Shown here piece by piece: positions 35,152 through 44,775 of a stretch of DNA of 64,000 nt. The first letter of the stretch is position 1; each line of letters opens with the position of its first letter. Under the pieces are notes generated by a model. The model had not been told where the DNA came from. It searched no databases and saw only the letters and a program-made list of their open reading frames with translations. Source of the DNA: Bog-473 sp963782415 (lineage in GTDB: Bacteria; Actinomycetota; Acidimicrobiia; Acidimicrobiales; RAAP-2); assembly GCA_963782415.1 (NCBI GenBank), contig CAWAJT010000008.1:744001-808000 (forward strand), in the 5' to 3' direction. Position numbers and translations under genes: made by a program.

Positions 35152-35956
35152 TCAGACGAAGTCGGACCCGCCGTCGGCGTTGACACAGGCCCCTGTCACG
35201 TAGCCGTTGCGGCGTGACACGAGATATGCCGTGAGTGAGGCCACCTCGTCGGGGAGTCCGGCCCGGCCGAGATCGGCCGGCTGATGGAAGGTCTGGTCGA
35301 TCCAGCGCATGACGTCGTGCGGGTCGGAGGGGTCGAGACCCTCGGCGGCAAAGATCTCGCGCAGGTTCTCCGTGAAACTGGCCGTGACGATTGAACCTGG
35401 GCACACCGCATTGACCAGAATGCCGTCGGGGGCCAGGGACTTCGATAGGTTCTTGGCCACGCTCGCCACGGCGGCCTTCGACGCGGTGTAGGCGACCAAT
35501 ATGGGGCTCTGTCGTTGAATTGAATGGGCCGAGAAGATCGCGGACGCGACCCCACGCTGCGGCTCGGAGCAGGGGAACGGCCTCGCGGACGGTTCGTACG
35601 GCCGACATGGTGCCGAGGGCAAACGCCTGCTCCCAGGCCGCGTCGTCCAGGTCCTCGAACCGCCCGGCGCCGGGGCCGATGGTGTGCACGAGGACATTCA
35701 GCGTGCCCCATCGGTCGCCGACCTCCCGGAAAGCCGCCGCAATGGAAGCAGGATCCGTCATGTCGACGCTGACGCCCACCGCGTCGGGGCTGCCCAACGA
35801 CTGCAGGGTGGCGACGGTGTCGTCGAGCGCGGCGCGTCCGCGGGCCATCACGGCCACGCGTGCTCCGTCCGCTGCCAGAACCTCGGCCACGGCGCGGCCC
35901 ATGCCCTTGCTCCCACCGGTCACCACGGCCGTCGCGTCAGCGAACCCGAGATCCAT
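35152..35956 (-). pseudogene. Short-chain dehydrogenase/reductase, split by a frameshift
   Basis: NAD(P)-dependent oxidoreductase of the classical SDR family. ATG 35956 has GAGGAGGTGG upstream. Part one has the cofactor motif VVTGGSKGMGRAVAEVL and the D-x-T motif as VDMTDPAS. At CCCC 35550-35553 the frame changes (one base too many). Part two carries the catalytic Ser region SAHSIQRQSP, YTASKAA (Tyr-x3-Lys), NAVCPGSIVT and the C-terminal VTGACVNADGGSDFV, ending at 35152. Removing one base gives a normal ~267-residue enzyme. Substrate unknown. Confidence 0.83.
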
Positions 35957-36007
35957 GGCACCCCACCTCCTCGTTGGTTCTGTCGCCGGGCGATCTGGTG
36001 CTGCCGG

Positions 36008-37240
36008 TCATCGGCAGAACCGCTTGCTCACGGCGAGTCGGCGTGCGGCCAGGACCGCTCGGCGCTCGTCTGGCGTCACGCGTCGGGTGTTCGCCGGGAC
36101 CGACTGTGCGATGTCCGCGAACGGAATGATCCTGGTCGTGGGGACGGGAGCCGTTTCGGTGCGCACGCAGCGCAGAATGATCGGGCCGGCACTGTGCCCC
36201 GCTGTGTCGAGCCAGTTGGCAACGCCGGGATCGTCGTGGGCGATTACGGCCCGCAACACACCATCGTCGTCGACCGCGGCCTGGTGCCCATTGAGACTGC
36301 TCTGGTGCGAGCCATAGTCGATCGTCTCCCACCACGGATTCCCCAACGAGTAGCTCCAATAGAGCCCTCGGGGTGGTTCGACCTCTATCAGCAGTGCTTC
36401 GTCAGGTTCCAGTGCCCAGGATCCGATCACGGGTCGGTTCTCCGCGGCGGCCCCCATGGCCGTCCCGTCCAGCGGAGGAAGGAACGTGTTGGGCGTCTCA
36501 GGTCGCGAGAATTGTAGAAAGAAATCGAGATTCTCGACCACGAAGTCGCCGAGGGCGATGAGCTGACGTGCCGCCACCGCTCTGGGGTCATCGGCAGGGC
36601 GGTCCGTCGGTTCGTTGCGGTCCCCGATGCGCGCAATGGAGAGCGACGAAGCCACCTCGGTGTCCCAGTCGTAGAAGAAGTGACGGATCACCAGCGTCGT
36701 CGCGTTTTCGGCGATCGGGAGCCAGTTGCCCTCCTGTGGATCGGCCGAGAGGATGAGGTCGACTTCACCGTTGGGTCCCAGGTCCAACTCGTCCAGCAGG
36801 ACGTTCGCCGACGAGGCCATGCCCGCCATCGACTGCAAGCCGACGTAGCGGGCCGAGCCACGGTTACCCCACAGGCGGTAGGTTTCGCCGCCCCGAAGTG
36901 GTGCACCGGCGTAGATACAGTCGGGGCAGTCCATGCCCCACTTGTAGATCGCGTCGACGCCGGAGGGCTTCACCGCCAGCACCGAGCCTGACTCCTCGCG
37001 CAACGCGTTGTCCAGGCCGATGCCCAGCAGCACCAACAGGTGTCGGAAGCCAGCTGCCTGGTCCACAGCATTTCGGGGGACGTCGTCGGACAAGACCGTT
37101 GCCGAAGCTTGGCGCAGGCTGTCGAGGAGATGCGCCCAGGCCCGTCCGGAGACAAGGTCGTCGACCGTCGCGTCTCCGGCGCGCGCCGCCTCGCCGACCG
37201 AGTGCGGCATCCAGGACGGATTGACGAAGGCGGACGTCAC
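36008..37240 (-). CDS. DUF1214-domain protein
   Basis: 410-residue protein from GTG 37240 (ATG at 37210 is an alternative). The C-terminal half is DUF1214-like: SLSIARIGDRNEPTD, LIEVEPPRGLYWSYSLGN, PWWETIDYGSHQSSLNGHQA, then VANWLDTAGHSAGPIILRC. The N-terminal half has GSARYVGLQSMAG and a Cys pair in GMDCPDCIYAG. No signal peptide. The domain is common in actinobacteria and proteobacteria near steroid or aromatic catabolism genes, but its activity is not established. 51 bp upstream of the SDR on the same strand, so probably one operon. Confidence 0.82.
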   Translation of the reverse strand: MTSAFVNPSWMPHSVGEAARAGDATVDDLVSGRAWAHLLDSLRQASATVLSDDVPRNAVDQAAGFRHLLVLLGIGLDNALREESGSVLAVKPSGVDAIYKWGMDCPDCIYAGAPLRGGETYRLWGNRGSARYVGLQSMAGMASSANVLLDELDLGPNGEVDLILSADPQEGNWLPIAENATTLVIRHFFYDWDTEVASSLSIARIGDRNEPTDRPADDPRAVAARQLIALGDFVVENLDFFLQFSRPETPNTFLPPLDGTAMGAAAENRPVIGSWALEPDEALLIEVEPPRGLYWSYSLGNPWWETIDYGSHQSSLNGHQAAVDDDGVLRAVIAHDDPGVANWLDTAGHSAGPIILRCVRTETAPVPTTRIIPFADIAQSVPANTRRVTPDERRAVLAARRLAVSKRFCR

Positions 37241-37545
37241 GAAGGGCCTTTCAGACGCGTGCGATCTGATGACAAGACCTTCATGTGCGGACCCCCGACG
37301 CGAGTAGGTCGGGCCATGCTCCCGCAACGCCACAGGGCCGTCAAACCTCCGAATGACGCGCATGCAAGGACGTGGCACCTCGCGTGTCTCCGGAGTGCGG
37401 CAAGGCATGCCTCAGCAGGAAGTCACGAGGAGGGTCGCGGACACATGATCGCCGGTTCCATTCAGACGCTGGTCCTCATCGGCGTCTCGGCGGAGCGCCC
37501 GTCGGTCATTGCCGAAGGCTGCCGACGCCTCTTTGCCATACCCGA
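37241..37545. other. Gene-free stretch upstream of the antiporter remnant
   Basis: About 305 bp with no convincing gene. It contains one arm (37384-37399) of a 16-bp inverted repeat whose other arm is at 37925-37940. A short frame from ATG 37445 has no recognisable product. Confidence 0.45.
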
Positions 37546-37890
37546 GGATTCTGGCTTCTGATCCCCATCTTTCATTGACAGTGGTATCACGTTCGACCTC
37601 TCGGCGCTCATCCACATTCCCATGGCCCTCGTGCTGGTGCCGGCGTTCGCCGTCATCGTCTCGTTCCCTCGTGCCTTGCCCACATGGGTGTTCTTGCGGG
37701 GCACCGTCTCGAGCGTGGAGGCGCGCGCCCTCGCCGTCCGGTCCGCGGTCGGTCTGTCGATCATCGTCATCACCACGTCACTGGGTGTCAGCGAGCATCG
37801 GATGAAGCCGCAGAAGCGACCGCACTTGCCGTCGCCGGCACTCTCTCCGTCCTCGTCCATCCCCTCACAGCGCTGCGTTTGATGGACGGG
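37546..37890 (+). pseudogene. Remnant of a Kef-type cation:proton antiporter
   Basis: Three consecutive frames spell the C-terminal end of the Na+/H+ exchanger (CPA2) membrane domain: GFWLLIPIFH, then SGITFDLSALIHIPMALVLV and AFAVIVSFPRALPTWVF to VGLSIIVITTSLGV, then ATALAVAGTLSVLVHPLTAL and RLM. The order matches intact antiporters (the IPIFFVxSG and LSVLxxPxxAL landmarks). At least two frame changes and the missing N-terminal ~250 residues show real decay. Confidence 0.62.
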
Positions 37891-38022
37891 GGGGCAAGCA
37901 GACGAAGGATGCGCCCGAAACCCACGCACTCCGGAGACACCCGATGCTCTCGGTCCTGTCCCTCGTTCTTCGTTCCTCGTTCCTCGGCGCATCGGCGAGC
38001 AGTCGTGGCCACCAGTGAACGA

Positions 38023-39498
38023 TCAGTCGTAGCCGCCAGTGAAGAAGCTCGGGATGGGCCGCGCCGGCGAGGTGCGGAAGAACGGGCGGACGTGGGTGTC
38101 CATGATCTCCTCAGCGATGCCCGCCCCGTCCGGGTCGGGGAGCAGGTTGTTGTCCTCGGCTGGGTCGGCGGTGAGATCGAACAGCTGGCATGCCGTCAAC
38201 GCGTCCTCGTCCACCACCAGCTTGTAGCGCTCGGTCTCGAAGGCGGCGAAGCCCCAGTTCTCGCTGACGGTGACGTCGCGCGCCGGCACCTCGCCTGCGG
38301 CGCGGACAAATCCAAGGAGCGACTGCCCTTCGCTGTGCGGGACTTCGGGTGCACCGGCGATCGCTCGTACAGTGGCCGGGACGTCGAGGTGCTCAACCAG
38401 GGCATCCACTATGCGTTGGGGACAGCCGCCCGGGGGGTGGATGACCAATGGGACGCGCACCGCTGGCTCGTACAGCACACACTTCGACATCAGCCCGTGG
38501 TTGCCGCCCATTTCGCCGTGGTCGCTCGTGTAGATGATCCACGTGTTGTCGGCCATGCCCGTGCGCTCCAGTGCCCGGACAATGTCGCCGACGGCCCGAT
38601 CGATCACCGAGATGTCTGCGGCGTAAGCACGCCGCATGCCGCGGATGGCGTCGTCGGTCATGGTCTCGGAATCAGAGACCCACGCGAATGCATTCAGGAG
38701 CGCACCATAGCGGCCCGTACCCTCTGAGTCAGGGCGCCGCGTCGAGGCCGGCATGGAGATATCGACGTCCTCGTACCTCGCCACCGCCTCCGCCGGCGCA
38801 TCCCAGGGATCGTGTGGCCCAGGGAATCCGACGAAGAGAAAGAATGGTTGGTGGCGGTCGTATTGCTCGATCCACTCGACCGCCCGTTGGCCGTGCCACG
38901 CATCGACATAGGCGTCGAGCGGAATGGGCGTCGGCGTCGAGTCCCACATCGGCACGCACTTCGTGGCGTTCTGGCCGTCTTCGTTCTCACCCTGATAACT
39001 GCGGTCGGCGATGTGCTTCTTGTACGCATCGAGAAGGCCGCGGCTGGCCAGGGCGTCGGTGTAGCGGGTGGGGATCTTGGGGAGAAACTTGTCGCCGGTC
39101 TCGAACACCTCGGCAAAGCCGAGCGCGTTGAGCCTCCCGGCCATATCGTCCATGTGAGGAACCGTCAGCTGCTCGTCGAGGTAGAGGTGCGCCTTTCCCA
39201 GCAGCGCAGTGTGGTAGCCCGCCTCACGCAGGGCCCAGGCGTAGGTGGGAGTGTCGGGCGCAATCTCGGACGAGTTCGTGTACACACCATGATCACGGAC
39301 ATACCGCTCGGTCATGAACGACGCGCGCGACGGCATACACAGCGGGCCTTGGCATGACACCCGTGTGAAGCGCACGCCGTCGCCAGCCAATGAGTCGAGG
39401 GATGGCGTGAGAACGCCGGCATCGCCGGCGCACCCCAGCATGTCAGCACGGTGTTGGTCCGACATGACGAGCAGGATGTTGGGTGCGCCACTGATCAT
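38023..39498 (-). CDS. Type I sulfatase
   Basis: Hydrolyses a sulfate ester (or phosphonate) using formylglycine. 491 residues, normal for the family. N-terminus ILLVMSDQHRADMLGCAG supplies metal-binding Asp. Cys54 in CMPSRASFMTERY is the C-x-P-S-R site converted to formylglycine. Later LLGKAHLYLDEQ, FVGFPGPHDPWD and IYTSDHGEMGGNHGLMSK give the other metal and sulfate ligands. There is no signal peptide, so it is probably cytoplasmic, as for choline-sulfatase-like enzymes; the substrate is unknown. No maturase gene lies in the window. ATG 39498. Confidence 0.92.
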   Translation of the reverse strand: MISGAPNILLVMSDQHRADMLGCAGDAGVLTPSLDSLAGDGVRFTRVSCQGPLCMPSRASFMTERYVRDHGVYTNSSEIAPDTPTYAWALREAGYHTALLGKAHLYLDEQLTVPHMDDMAGRLNALGFAEVFETGDKFLPKIPTRYTDALASRGLLDAYKKHIADRSYQGENEDGQNATKCVPMWDSTPTPIPLDAYVDAWHGQRAVEWIEQYDRHQPFFLFVGFPGPHDPWDAPAEAVARYEDVDISMPASTRRPDSEGTGRYGALLNAFAWVSDSETMTDDAIRGMRRAYAADISVIDRAVGDIVRALERTGMADNTWIIYTSDHGEMGGNHGLMSKCVLYEPAVRVPLVIHPPGGCPQRIVDALVEHLDVPATVRAIAGAPEVPHSEGQSLLGFVRAAGEVPARDVTVSENWGFAAFETERYKLVVDEDALTACQLFDLTADPAEDNNLLPDPDGAGIAEEIMDTHVRPFFRTSPARPIPSFFTGGYD

Positions 39499-39655
39499 GT
39501 CGTTTTCCTTCCCGGCCTATCGAATGTTTGTGTTGGCGGATCAGGATTGATCATCGCACGAAACGGTGACTTCACGGATCACGCGCGGTCATGCCGCGCG
39601 GGCTCGCCACTAACCTGACCTGACGCCGCCGCCTGACCCCTGGAGTCTCAACTGC

Positions 39656-41044
39656 ATGCCCTTTGACCTGAAGCAGGTTCTGGACGAACGAAAGGGTGAG
39701 AACTTCACCCTGTACTCGAAGTACATCAACCCACAGCTGCCTCGAGTACTCGGTCAGATCGAGTTCGACCGCTTCTATGAGCACGGCGAGGGCTGTTACC
39801 TGATTGACGACAAGGGCGAGCGGTACCTCGATCTCCTTTCCGGTTTCGGCGTCTTCGCACTTGGCCGGAGCCACCCAGCGATCGTTCGGGCTCTGCACGA
39901 CGCGCTGGAAGCCGACCTCCCCAACCTGGTGCAGATGGACTGCTCGCTCCTCTCGGGTGTTCTGGCCGAGCAGCTGGTGGCGCGAGCACATCCGGGTATC
40001 GAGCGGGTATTTTTCACCAACTCGGGAGCAGAGGCCGTCGAGAGCGCGATCAAGTTCGCCCGGGCTGCCACCAGACGCACGCGCATCCTCTACTGCGACC
40101 ATGCTTTTCACGGCCTGACCACCGGAGCACTCGCGCTCAACGGCGGCAAGGAGTTCAGGAGTGGTTTCGGGCCGTTGCTCCCGGGGTGCGACATGATCCC
40201 GTTCGGCGACGCCGCCGCCCTCGCCCGTGAGCTCCGGCGGGGCGACGTCGCCGCCTTCATTGTGGAGCCCATACAGGGCAAGGGTGTGTACCTGGCCTCG
40301 GACGACTATTGGCAGGAAGCCGAGGCACTCTGTCGCCGGCACAAGACGCTGATGGTCCTCGACGAGGTGCAGGCCGGCATGGGTCGTTCGGGCACCTTTT
40401 TCTGCCACGAGCAGTTCGGCATCACGCCAGACATCATCACGGTGTCGAAGGCGCTGTCCGGTGGTTATGTACCGGTTGGAGCCACCCTCTGCTCCGCAGC
40501 GGTCTCCGACTCGGTGTACAGCTCCATGGACAGGGCGGTCGTCCACTCGTCGACCTTCAGCACGAACCAGCTGGCGATGGTGGCGGGACTCGCCACGTTG
40601 GCGGCGTTCGACGACGAGGACATCCTCGACCGGGTGCAGCGGACCGGCAAGGCCTTCACCAAAGCGCTAGACCCGCTGGTGGAAAGGTACGAGTTCCTCC
40701 ATGAGGTGCGCGGGATGGGCCTCATGATCGGGCTGGTGTTCGGCGAGCCCTCGACACCGGGAATGCGCCGTCGCTTCAAGATGGTCGAGGCGGTGCGGCC
40801 CGCCCTGTTCTCCCAAATGGTGGTAACCCCGCTCTTTCACCGCCATCGCATATTGACCCAGGTGGCGGCCGACAACGTGAACATCATCAAGCTCCTGCCG
40901 CCGTTGATCGCGGGTGACGACGAGGTCGAGCTCTTTGCCGACGCGCTCGAAGACGTGCTGGTCAGTGCGGAGCGCGGGTCCAGCCTCATCTTCGAATTTG
41001 GCAAGACGATGGCCAAGGGCGCCCTCCACAAGGCTCGGCTGTGA
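39656..41044 (+). CDS. Class III aminotransferase, coupled to an HpnA-like epimerase
   Basis: PLP enzyme of the acetylornithine/putrescine/HpnO-type aminotransferase group, 462 residues, with a family-typical extended N-terminus. Motifs: FFTNSGAEAVESAIKFARAA, YCDHAFHGLTTGALAL, AFIVEPIQGKGVYL, LMVLDEVQAGMGRSGTF, PLP-binding Lys265 in ITVSKALSGGYVPVGA, and HSSTFSTNQLAM. The stop overlaps the next GTG (GTGA) and the partner is HpnA-like, so a role in hopanoid side-chain amination, as for HpnO, is a testable inference. An amino-acid or polyamine role remains possible. Confidence 0.85.
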   Translation: MPFDLKQVLDERKGENFTLYSKYINPQLPRVLGQIEFDRFYEHGEGCYLIDDKGERYLDLLSGFGVFALGRSHPAIVRALHDALEADLPNLVQMDCSLLSGVLAEQLVARAHPGIERVFFTNSGAEAVESAIKFARAATRRTRILYCDHAFHGLTTGALALNGGKEFRSGFGPLLPGCDMIPFGDAAALARELRRGDVAAFIVEPIQGKGVYLASDDYWQEAEALCRRHKTLMVLDEVQAGMGRSGTFFCHEQFGITPDIITVSKALSGGYVPVGATLCSAAVSDSVYSSMDRAVVHSSTFSTNQLAMVAGLATLAAFDDEDILDRVQRTGKAFTKALDPLVERYEFLHEVRGMGLMIGLVFGEPSTPGMRRRFKMVEAVRPALFSQMVVTPLFHRHRILTQVAADNVNIIKLLPPLIAGDDEVELFADALEDVLVSAERGSSLIFEFGKTMAKGALHKARL

Positions 41045-42093
41045 GGTTGTCGCCCGGGGACCGGGTGCTCGTCACCGGGGCAAGTGGGTTCATTGGCTCA
41101 GCGGTGACGCGCCAGCTTCTGGCGCGTCACCAAGAAGTCGTGGCATTGGTGGAACCGGGTGCCGACACAGCGAACCTCGCAGGGCTCAACGTGAAACAGG
41201 TGATCGGCGACCTGCGCTGCCGCGAGAGCGTGCAGGGCGCGATCAGCGGATGCCGGGCTGTGTTCCATGTTGCAGCGCTGTACCGCTTCTGGGCCCGTGA
41301 TCCTGAGGCCTTCTACGCCATCAATGTCGAAGGAACGCGCAACGTGCTCAGCGCGGCGACCGACGAGGGGGTTGAGCGCCTGGTGTACACCAGCACCGTA
41401 GGCACCCTTGGGCTCGAGCACGTGTCGGGCTCCCGCTCCGCCGACGAGCACTCGTTCCCCGATGTGCGCCATCTCTACGGCTCCTACAAGCGCTCGAAGT
41501 ACGTGGCCGAACACGAGGTTCTGCGCGCCATCGCCGAGGGACTGCCGGCCTCGCTGGTTCTCCCGACATTCCCGGTGGGTCCGGGCGATCGCGCCCCCAC
41601 GCCGACCGGCAAGCTCGTCCTCGACTTCCTGAATGGCCGCATGCCGGCCTACGTGGACACCGTCCTCAACGTGGCCCACGTCGACGACCTGGCGGCCGGA
41701 CAGGTGCTGGCGCTCGAGGAGGGCCACAACGGACGCAGCTACATCCTCGGCGGGGAGAACATGACCCTGCAGGAGCTCCTCACCGAGCTCGCCGTCATCA
41801 CAGGTCTCCCTGCTCCCTACGGCAAGGTGCCAAAGCAACTGGCGCTTGCCGTGGCCGCCGTGTCCGAGCTGGTGGAGGGGCGGATCCTTCGTCGCCATCC
41901 GTCGGTGCCGTTGGAGGCGGCGCGGATGTCGACGTCCCAGATGTCCTTCGACAGCAGCCGGGCCCGAAACGAGCTCGGCTATGACCCTCGCCCGGCGGTC
42001 GAGGCGCTCGAGGCCTCCGCCCGCTGGTTCGTCGAAGCGGGCTCGGTCCGCGAAAGCCGGCTCAACCGGATTCACTGGTCCTCACCGCACTGA
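41041..42093 (+). CDS. hpnA: HpnA-like NAD-dependent sugar epimerase/dehydratase
   Basis: Extended SDR protein of 350 residues. Cofactor motif VTGASGFIGSAV (11-22), active-site Tyr149/Lys153 in YGSYKRSKYVAEHE. The stretch VFHVAALYRFWARDPEAFY, INVEGTRNVL closely follows the hopanoid-associated sugar epimerase HpnA, as does PTFPVGPGDRAPTPTGK. The GTG start is inside the aminotransferase stop (4-bp overlap). HpnA-type enzymes occur in hopanoid clusters; no squalene-hopene cyclase is in this window. I am fairly sure of the subfamily, less so of the biological role. Confidence 0.78.
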   Translation: MRLSPGDRVLVTGASGFIGSAVTRQLLARHQEVVALVEPGADTANLAGLNVKQVIGDLRCRESVQGAISGCRAVFHVAALYRFWARDPEAFYAINVEGTRNVLSAATDEGVERLVYTSTVGTLGLEHVSGSRSADEHSFPDVRHLYGSYKRSKYVAEHEVLRAIAEGLPASLVLPTFPVGPGDRAPTPTGKLVLDFLNGRMPAYVDTVLNVAHVDDLAAGQVLALEEGHNGRSYILGGENMTLQELLTELAVITGLPAPYGKVPKQLALAVAAVSELVEGRILRRHPSVPLEAARMSTSQMSFDSSRARNELGYDPRPAVEALEASARWFVEAGSVRESRLNRIHWSSPH

Positions 42094-42146
42094 CGCACTG
42101 ACGCACGGGCGCACGGCGGGCGGCCCCATCGGGCACACTGGTCACC

Positions 42147-43826
42147 GTGGCTCCCCAATTCATCTACACCATGCGTGGCCTGACGCGCTTCTACCCGCCC
42201 GACCGTGACGTGCTCAGGGGCATCAACCTCTCCTTCTACCCCGGAGCGAAGATCGGCGTCATCGGCTCCAACGGCTCGGGCAAGTCCTCTCTCCTGCGCA
42301 TCATGGCGGGGGAGGACGACGGATTCTCCGGAGAGGCCCGGCTGGCTCCGGGGTACACCGTCGGGTACCTGCCCCAAGAGCCCGAACTCGACGAGTCCAA
42401 AGACGTGGCGGGCAACGTGGCCGAAGGCGTGGGCGAGGCCAAGCAAATGGTCGATCGCTACAACGAGGTGTGCGCCGCCTTCGGCGATCCCGACGCCGAC
42501 ATCGACGCGCTGCTGGCTGAGCAGGCCGACCTCCAGACCAAAATTGACGCCGCCGGCGCTTGGGAGCTCGATCGCACTTTCGAGATCGCCATGGATGCGT
42601 TGCGGTTGCCTGCGGGCGACGCCGATGTGAGCACACTCTCAGGAGGTGAGAAGCGCCGCGTGGCGCTGTGCCGCCTGCTGCTGTCCAAGCCGGATCTGCT
42701 GCTGCTGGACGAGCCGACCAACCATCTCGATGCTGAGTCGGTTGCGTGGCTGGAGCGAACGCTGCAGATGTACGCGGGCACAGTCGTCGCCGTGACGCAC
42801 GACCGTTATTTCCTCGACAACGTGGCCGGTTGGATCCTCGAGCTCGATCGTGGCGCGGGCATTCCCTGGGAGGGCAACTACTCCTCGTGGCTCGAGCAGA
42901 AGCAGGCCCGCTTGGCTGCGGAGGAGAAGGCGGACCGCTCACGGCAAGCGTCGCTGGAACGTGAGCTCGAGTGGATCCGCATGTCGCCGCGGGCACGCCA
43001 GAGCAAGGGCAAGGCGCGGATCACCGCCTACAACGAACTGGTGACCGAGGCCGAATCAGCCGAGCGTCGGGCCGACAAGGTCGAGTTGACTATTCCCCCC
43101 GGGCCGCGCCTCGGCGACCAGGTGGTGGACTCGGATGGGGTCGTCAAGGCGTTCGGCGACCGCCTGCTGATGGATGGCCTTTCGTTCAATCTCCCGCCCG
43201 GCGGCATCGTCGGCATCATCGGGCCCAACGGCGCAGGAAAGACGACACTCTTCCGGATGATCGTGGGGGAGGAGCAGCCCGACTCCGGCACCCTGACCGT
43301 GGGCGCGTCGGTGCAATTGGCCTACGTCGACCAATCCCGGTCGTCGTTGTCTCCGGACGCCACCGTCTACGAGGAGATCACGGGGGGAGTGGACCGACTC
43401 GTCGTCGGCGGCCGCGAGCTGCACGGTCGCGCCTATGTCGCCGGGTTCGGCTTCAAGGGAAGCGACCAGCAGAAAAAGGTGGGTCAGCTTTCTGGAGGTG
43501 AGCGCAACCGGGTGCTCCTGGCAAAGGTGCTGAGCAGTGGCGGCAATGTCCTCTTGCTCGACGAGCCGACGAACGACCTCGACGTCGATACCCTGCGCGC
43601 GCTCGAAGACGCCCTCCTCATGTTCCCCGGCTGCGCCGTTGTGATCAGCCACGACCGCTGGTTCCTTGACCGCATTGCCACCCACGTCCTCGCGTTCGAG
43701 GGGGAGTCGGAGATCCGCTGGTGGGAAGGGAACTTCAGCGACTACGAGGCCGATCGCCACAAGCGTCTCGGCGCCGATGCCGACCAACCGCACCGACTGC
43801 GCTACAAGCCACTGGTGCGTGACTGA
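42147..43826 (+). CDS. ettA: Energy-dependent translational throttle protein EttA (ABC-F)
   Basis: Soluble ABC-F ATPase that binds the ribosomal E site and gates elongation by energy state. 559 residues, the expected length. ABC domain 1: Walker A GSNGSGKSSLLR (about 42-53), signature LSGGEKRRVALCRLLL, Walker B LLLLDEPTNHLD. A linker follows (RARQSKGKARITAYNEL). ABC domain 2: GPNGAGKTTLFRM, LSGGERNRVLLAK, LLLDEPTNDLDV. GTG start at 42147. Its end overlaps the convergent NRDE gene by 25 bp. Confidence 0.96.
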   Translation: MAPQFIYTMRGLTRFYPPDRDVLRGINLSFYPGAKIGVIGSNGSGKSSLLRIMAGEDDGFSGEARLAPGYTVGYLPQEPELDESKDVAGNVAEGVGEAKQMVDRYNEVCAAFGDPDADIDALLAEQADLQTKIDAAGAWELDRTFEIAMDALRLPAGDADVSTLSGGEKRRVALCRLLLSKPDLLLLDEPTNHLDAESVAWLERTLQMYAGTVVAVTHDRYFLDNVAGWILELDRGAGIPWEGNYSSWLEQKQARLAAEEKADRSRQASLERELEWIRMSPRARQSKGKARITAYNELVTEAESAERRADKVELTIPPGPRLGDQVVDSDGVVKAFGDRLLMDGLSFNLPPGGIVGIIGPNGAGKTTLFRMIVGEEQPDSGTLTVGASVQLAYVDQSRSSLSPDATVYEEITGGVDRLVVGGRELHGRAYVAGFGFKGSDQQKKVGQLSGGERNRVLLAKVLSSGGNVLLLDEPTNDLDVDTLRALEDALLMFPGCAVVISHDRWFLDRIATHVLAFEGESEIRWWEGNFSDYEADRHKRLGADADQPHRLRYKPLVRD

Positions 43827-44587
43827 ACCGGCCCGCCGCCGGCCGGGCGCAGCCACAGCCCGCTGGCGTCTTCATAGTCGTGTCTGCACGGGGGGCCATC
43901 GGAGACCCACAAGCCTGGACGGGCGGTGCCGGAGGGAACGCGCACGATGCACGAGGACCGTGTCCCGAAATCCTCCAGATGCACGCAGTTGGCGCCGTTC
44001 GGCCGCTGATTGCCATCGGGATTGCGATGGTCGGTGAGAATCCGCCGGAAGGCCGCCACGACCCCGTCCCCGTATGCCGTCTCGTCGAGTTCCTTGCGAA
44101 CAAGGTCCACCTTGCGCGAAGGCTCGCCGAGAGGCCGGTTCTCCAAGACGTGGAACCCCGGCGAGAGGGCGATCGCGGTCCCGGTTTCCGAGCCGGTGAA
44201 GTCCACGAAGAACAGTCCGGTTCGGTCCCCGACGAGGAGCCACGAGCCGTTGTAGTCATACGGGCGACACGTCGACAGCAGGGCATCGACGGCGGCGGCG
44301 GCGCTGGCATGGTGAGCCAGGGCAAGGGGGAGCTCGCCCCGTGACCGCTTGGATGGGTCCTTGGCTTCCCCGAGCGGCTGGTTGGTGAGGCCCGCGCAGA
44401 CGCCGTGCTCGTTGATGGCGAGCCACGTCCCGTGCGAGAGCTCGTCCCGGCCCCCCAGGACGCGCGGCCGGCGGTCCTGCAGCACCGTCACGGCGGTTGA
44501 CGGGCGTTCGAGGATCTCGTCGCGGTTGGCGCCAACGATCAGCGGTTCTCCGTCGACGACCCGTGACGCCACGACCAGCAAGCACAC
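43802..44587 (-). CDS. NRDE (TANGO2-like) family protein
   Basis: 261-residue protein beginning MCLLVVASRVVDGEPLIVGA with Cys2 exposed after Met removal, as in N-terminal-nucleophile-like proteins. The family-defining NRDE motif follows (ANRDEILERPS, about 20-30). Further family signs are GTWLAINEHGVCAGLTNQ and GSWLLVGDRTGLFFVDF. Mammalian TANGO2 is linked to heme and lipid handling; bacterial roles are not settled. ATG 44587; 3' end overlaps ettA by 25 bp. Confidence 0.88.
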   Translation of the reverse strand: MCLLVVASRVVDGEPLIVGANRDEILERPSTAVTVLQDRRPRVLGGRDELSHGTWLAINEHGVCAGLTNQPLGEAKDPSKRSRGELPLALAHHASAAAAVDALLSTCRPYDYNGSWLLVGDRTGLFFVDFTGSETGTAIALSPGFHVLENRPLGEPSRKVDLVRKELDETAYGDGVVAAFRRILTDHRNPDGNQRPNGANCVHLEDFGTRSSCIVRVPSGTARPGLWVSDGPPCRHDYEDASGLWLRPAGGGPVQSRTSGL

Positions 44588-44775
44588 GGGGTCACCCTAA
44601 CGAGGGTCGCGAGTGCGTCCGGCCCACGGCGCTGGCTCGAATCTCCTCCCGGCCAGGCGCTACCGTGCGGGTATGCGCACTCGGGCCGTGATTGCGCTGG
44701 CCGCGCTGGGGTGCCGTACAGGCTCACGAGGGAGGGCGTCCCTGTGACCTGCCGACGTCCGCCGTGGGCGCGCCC

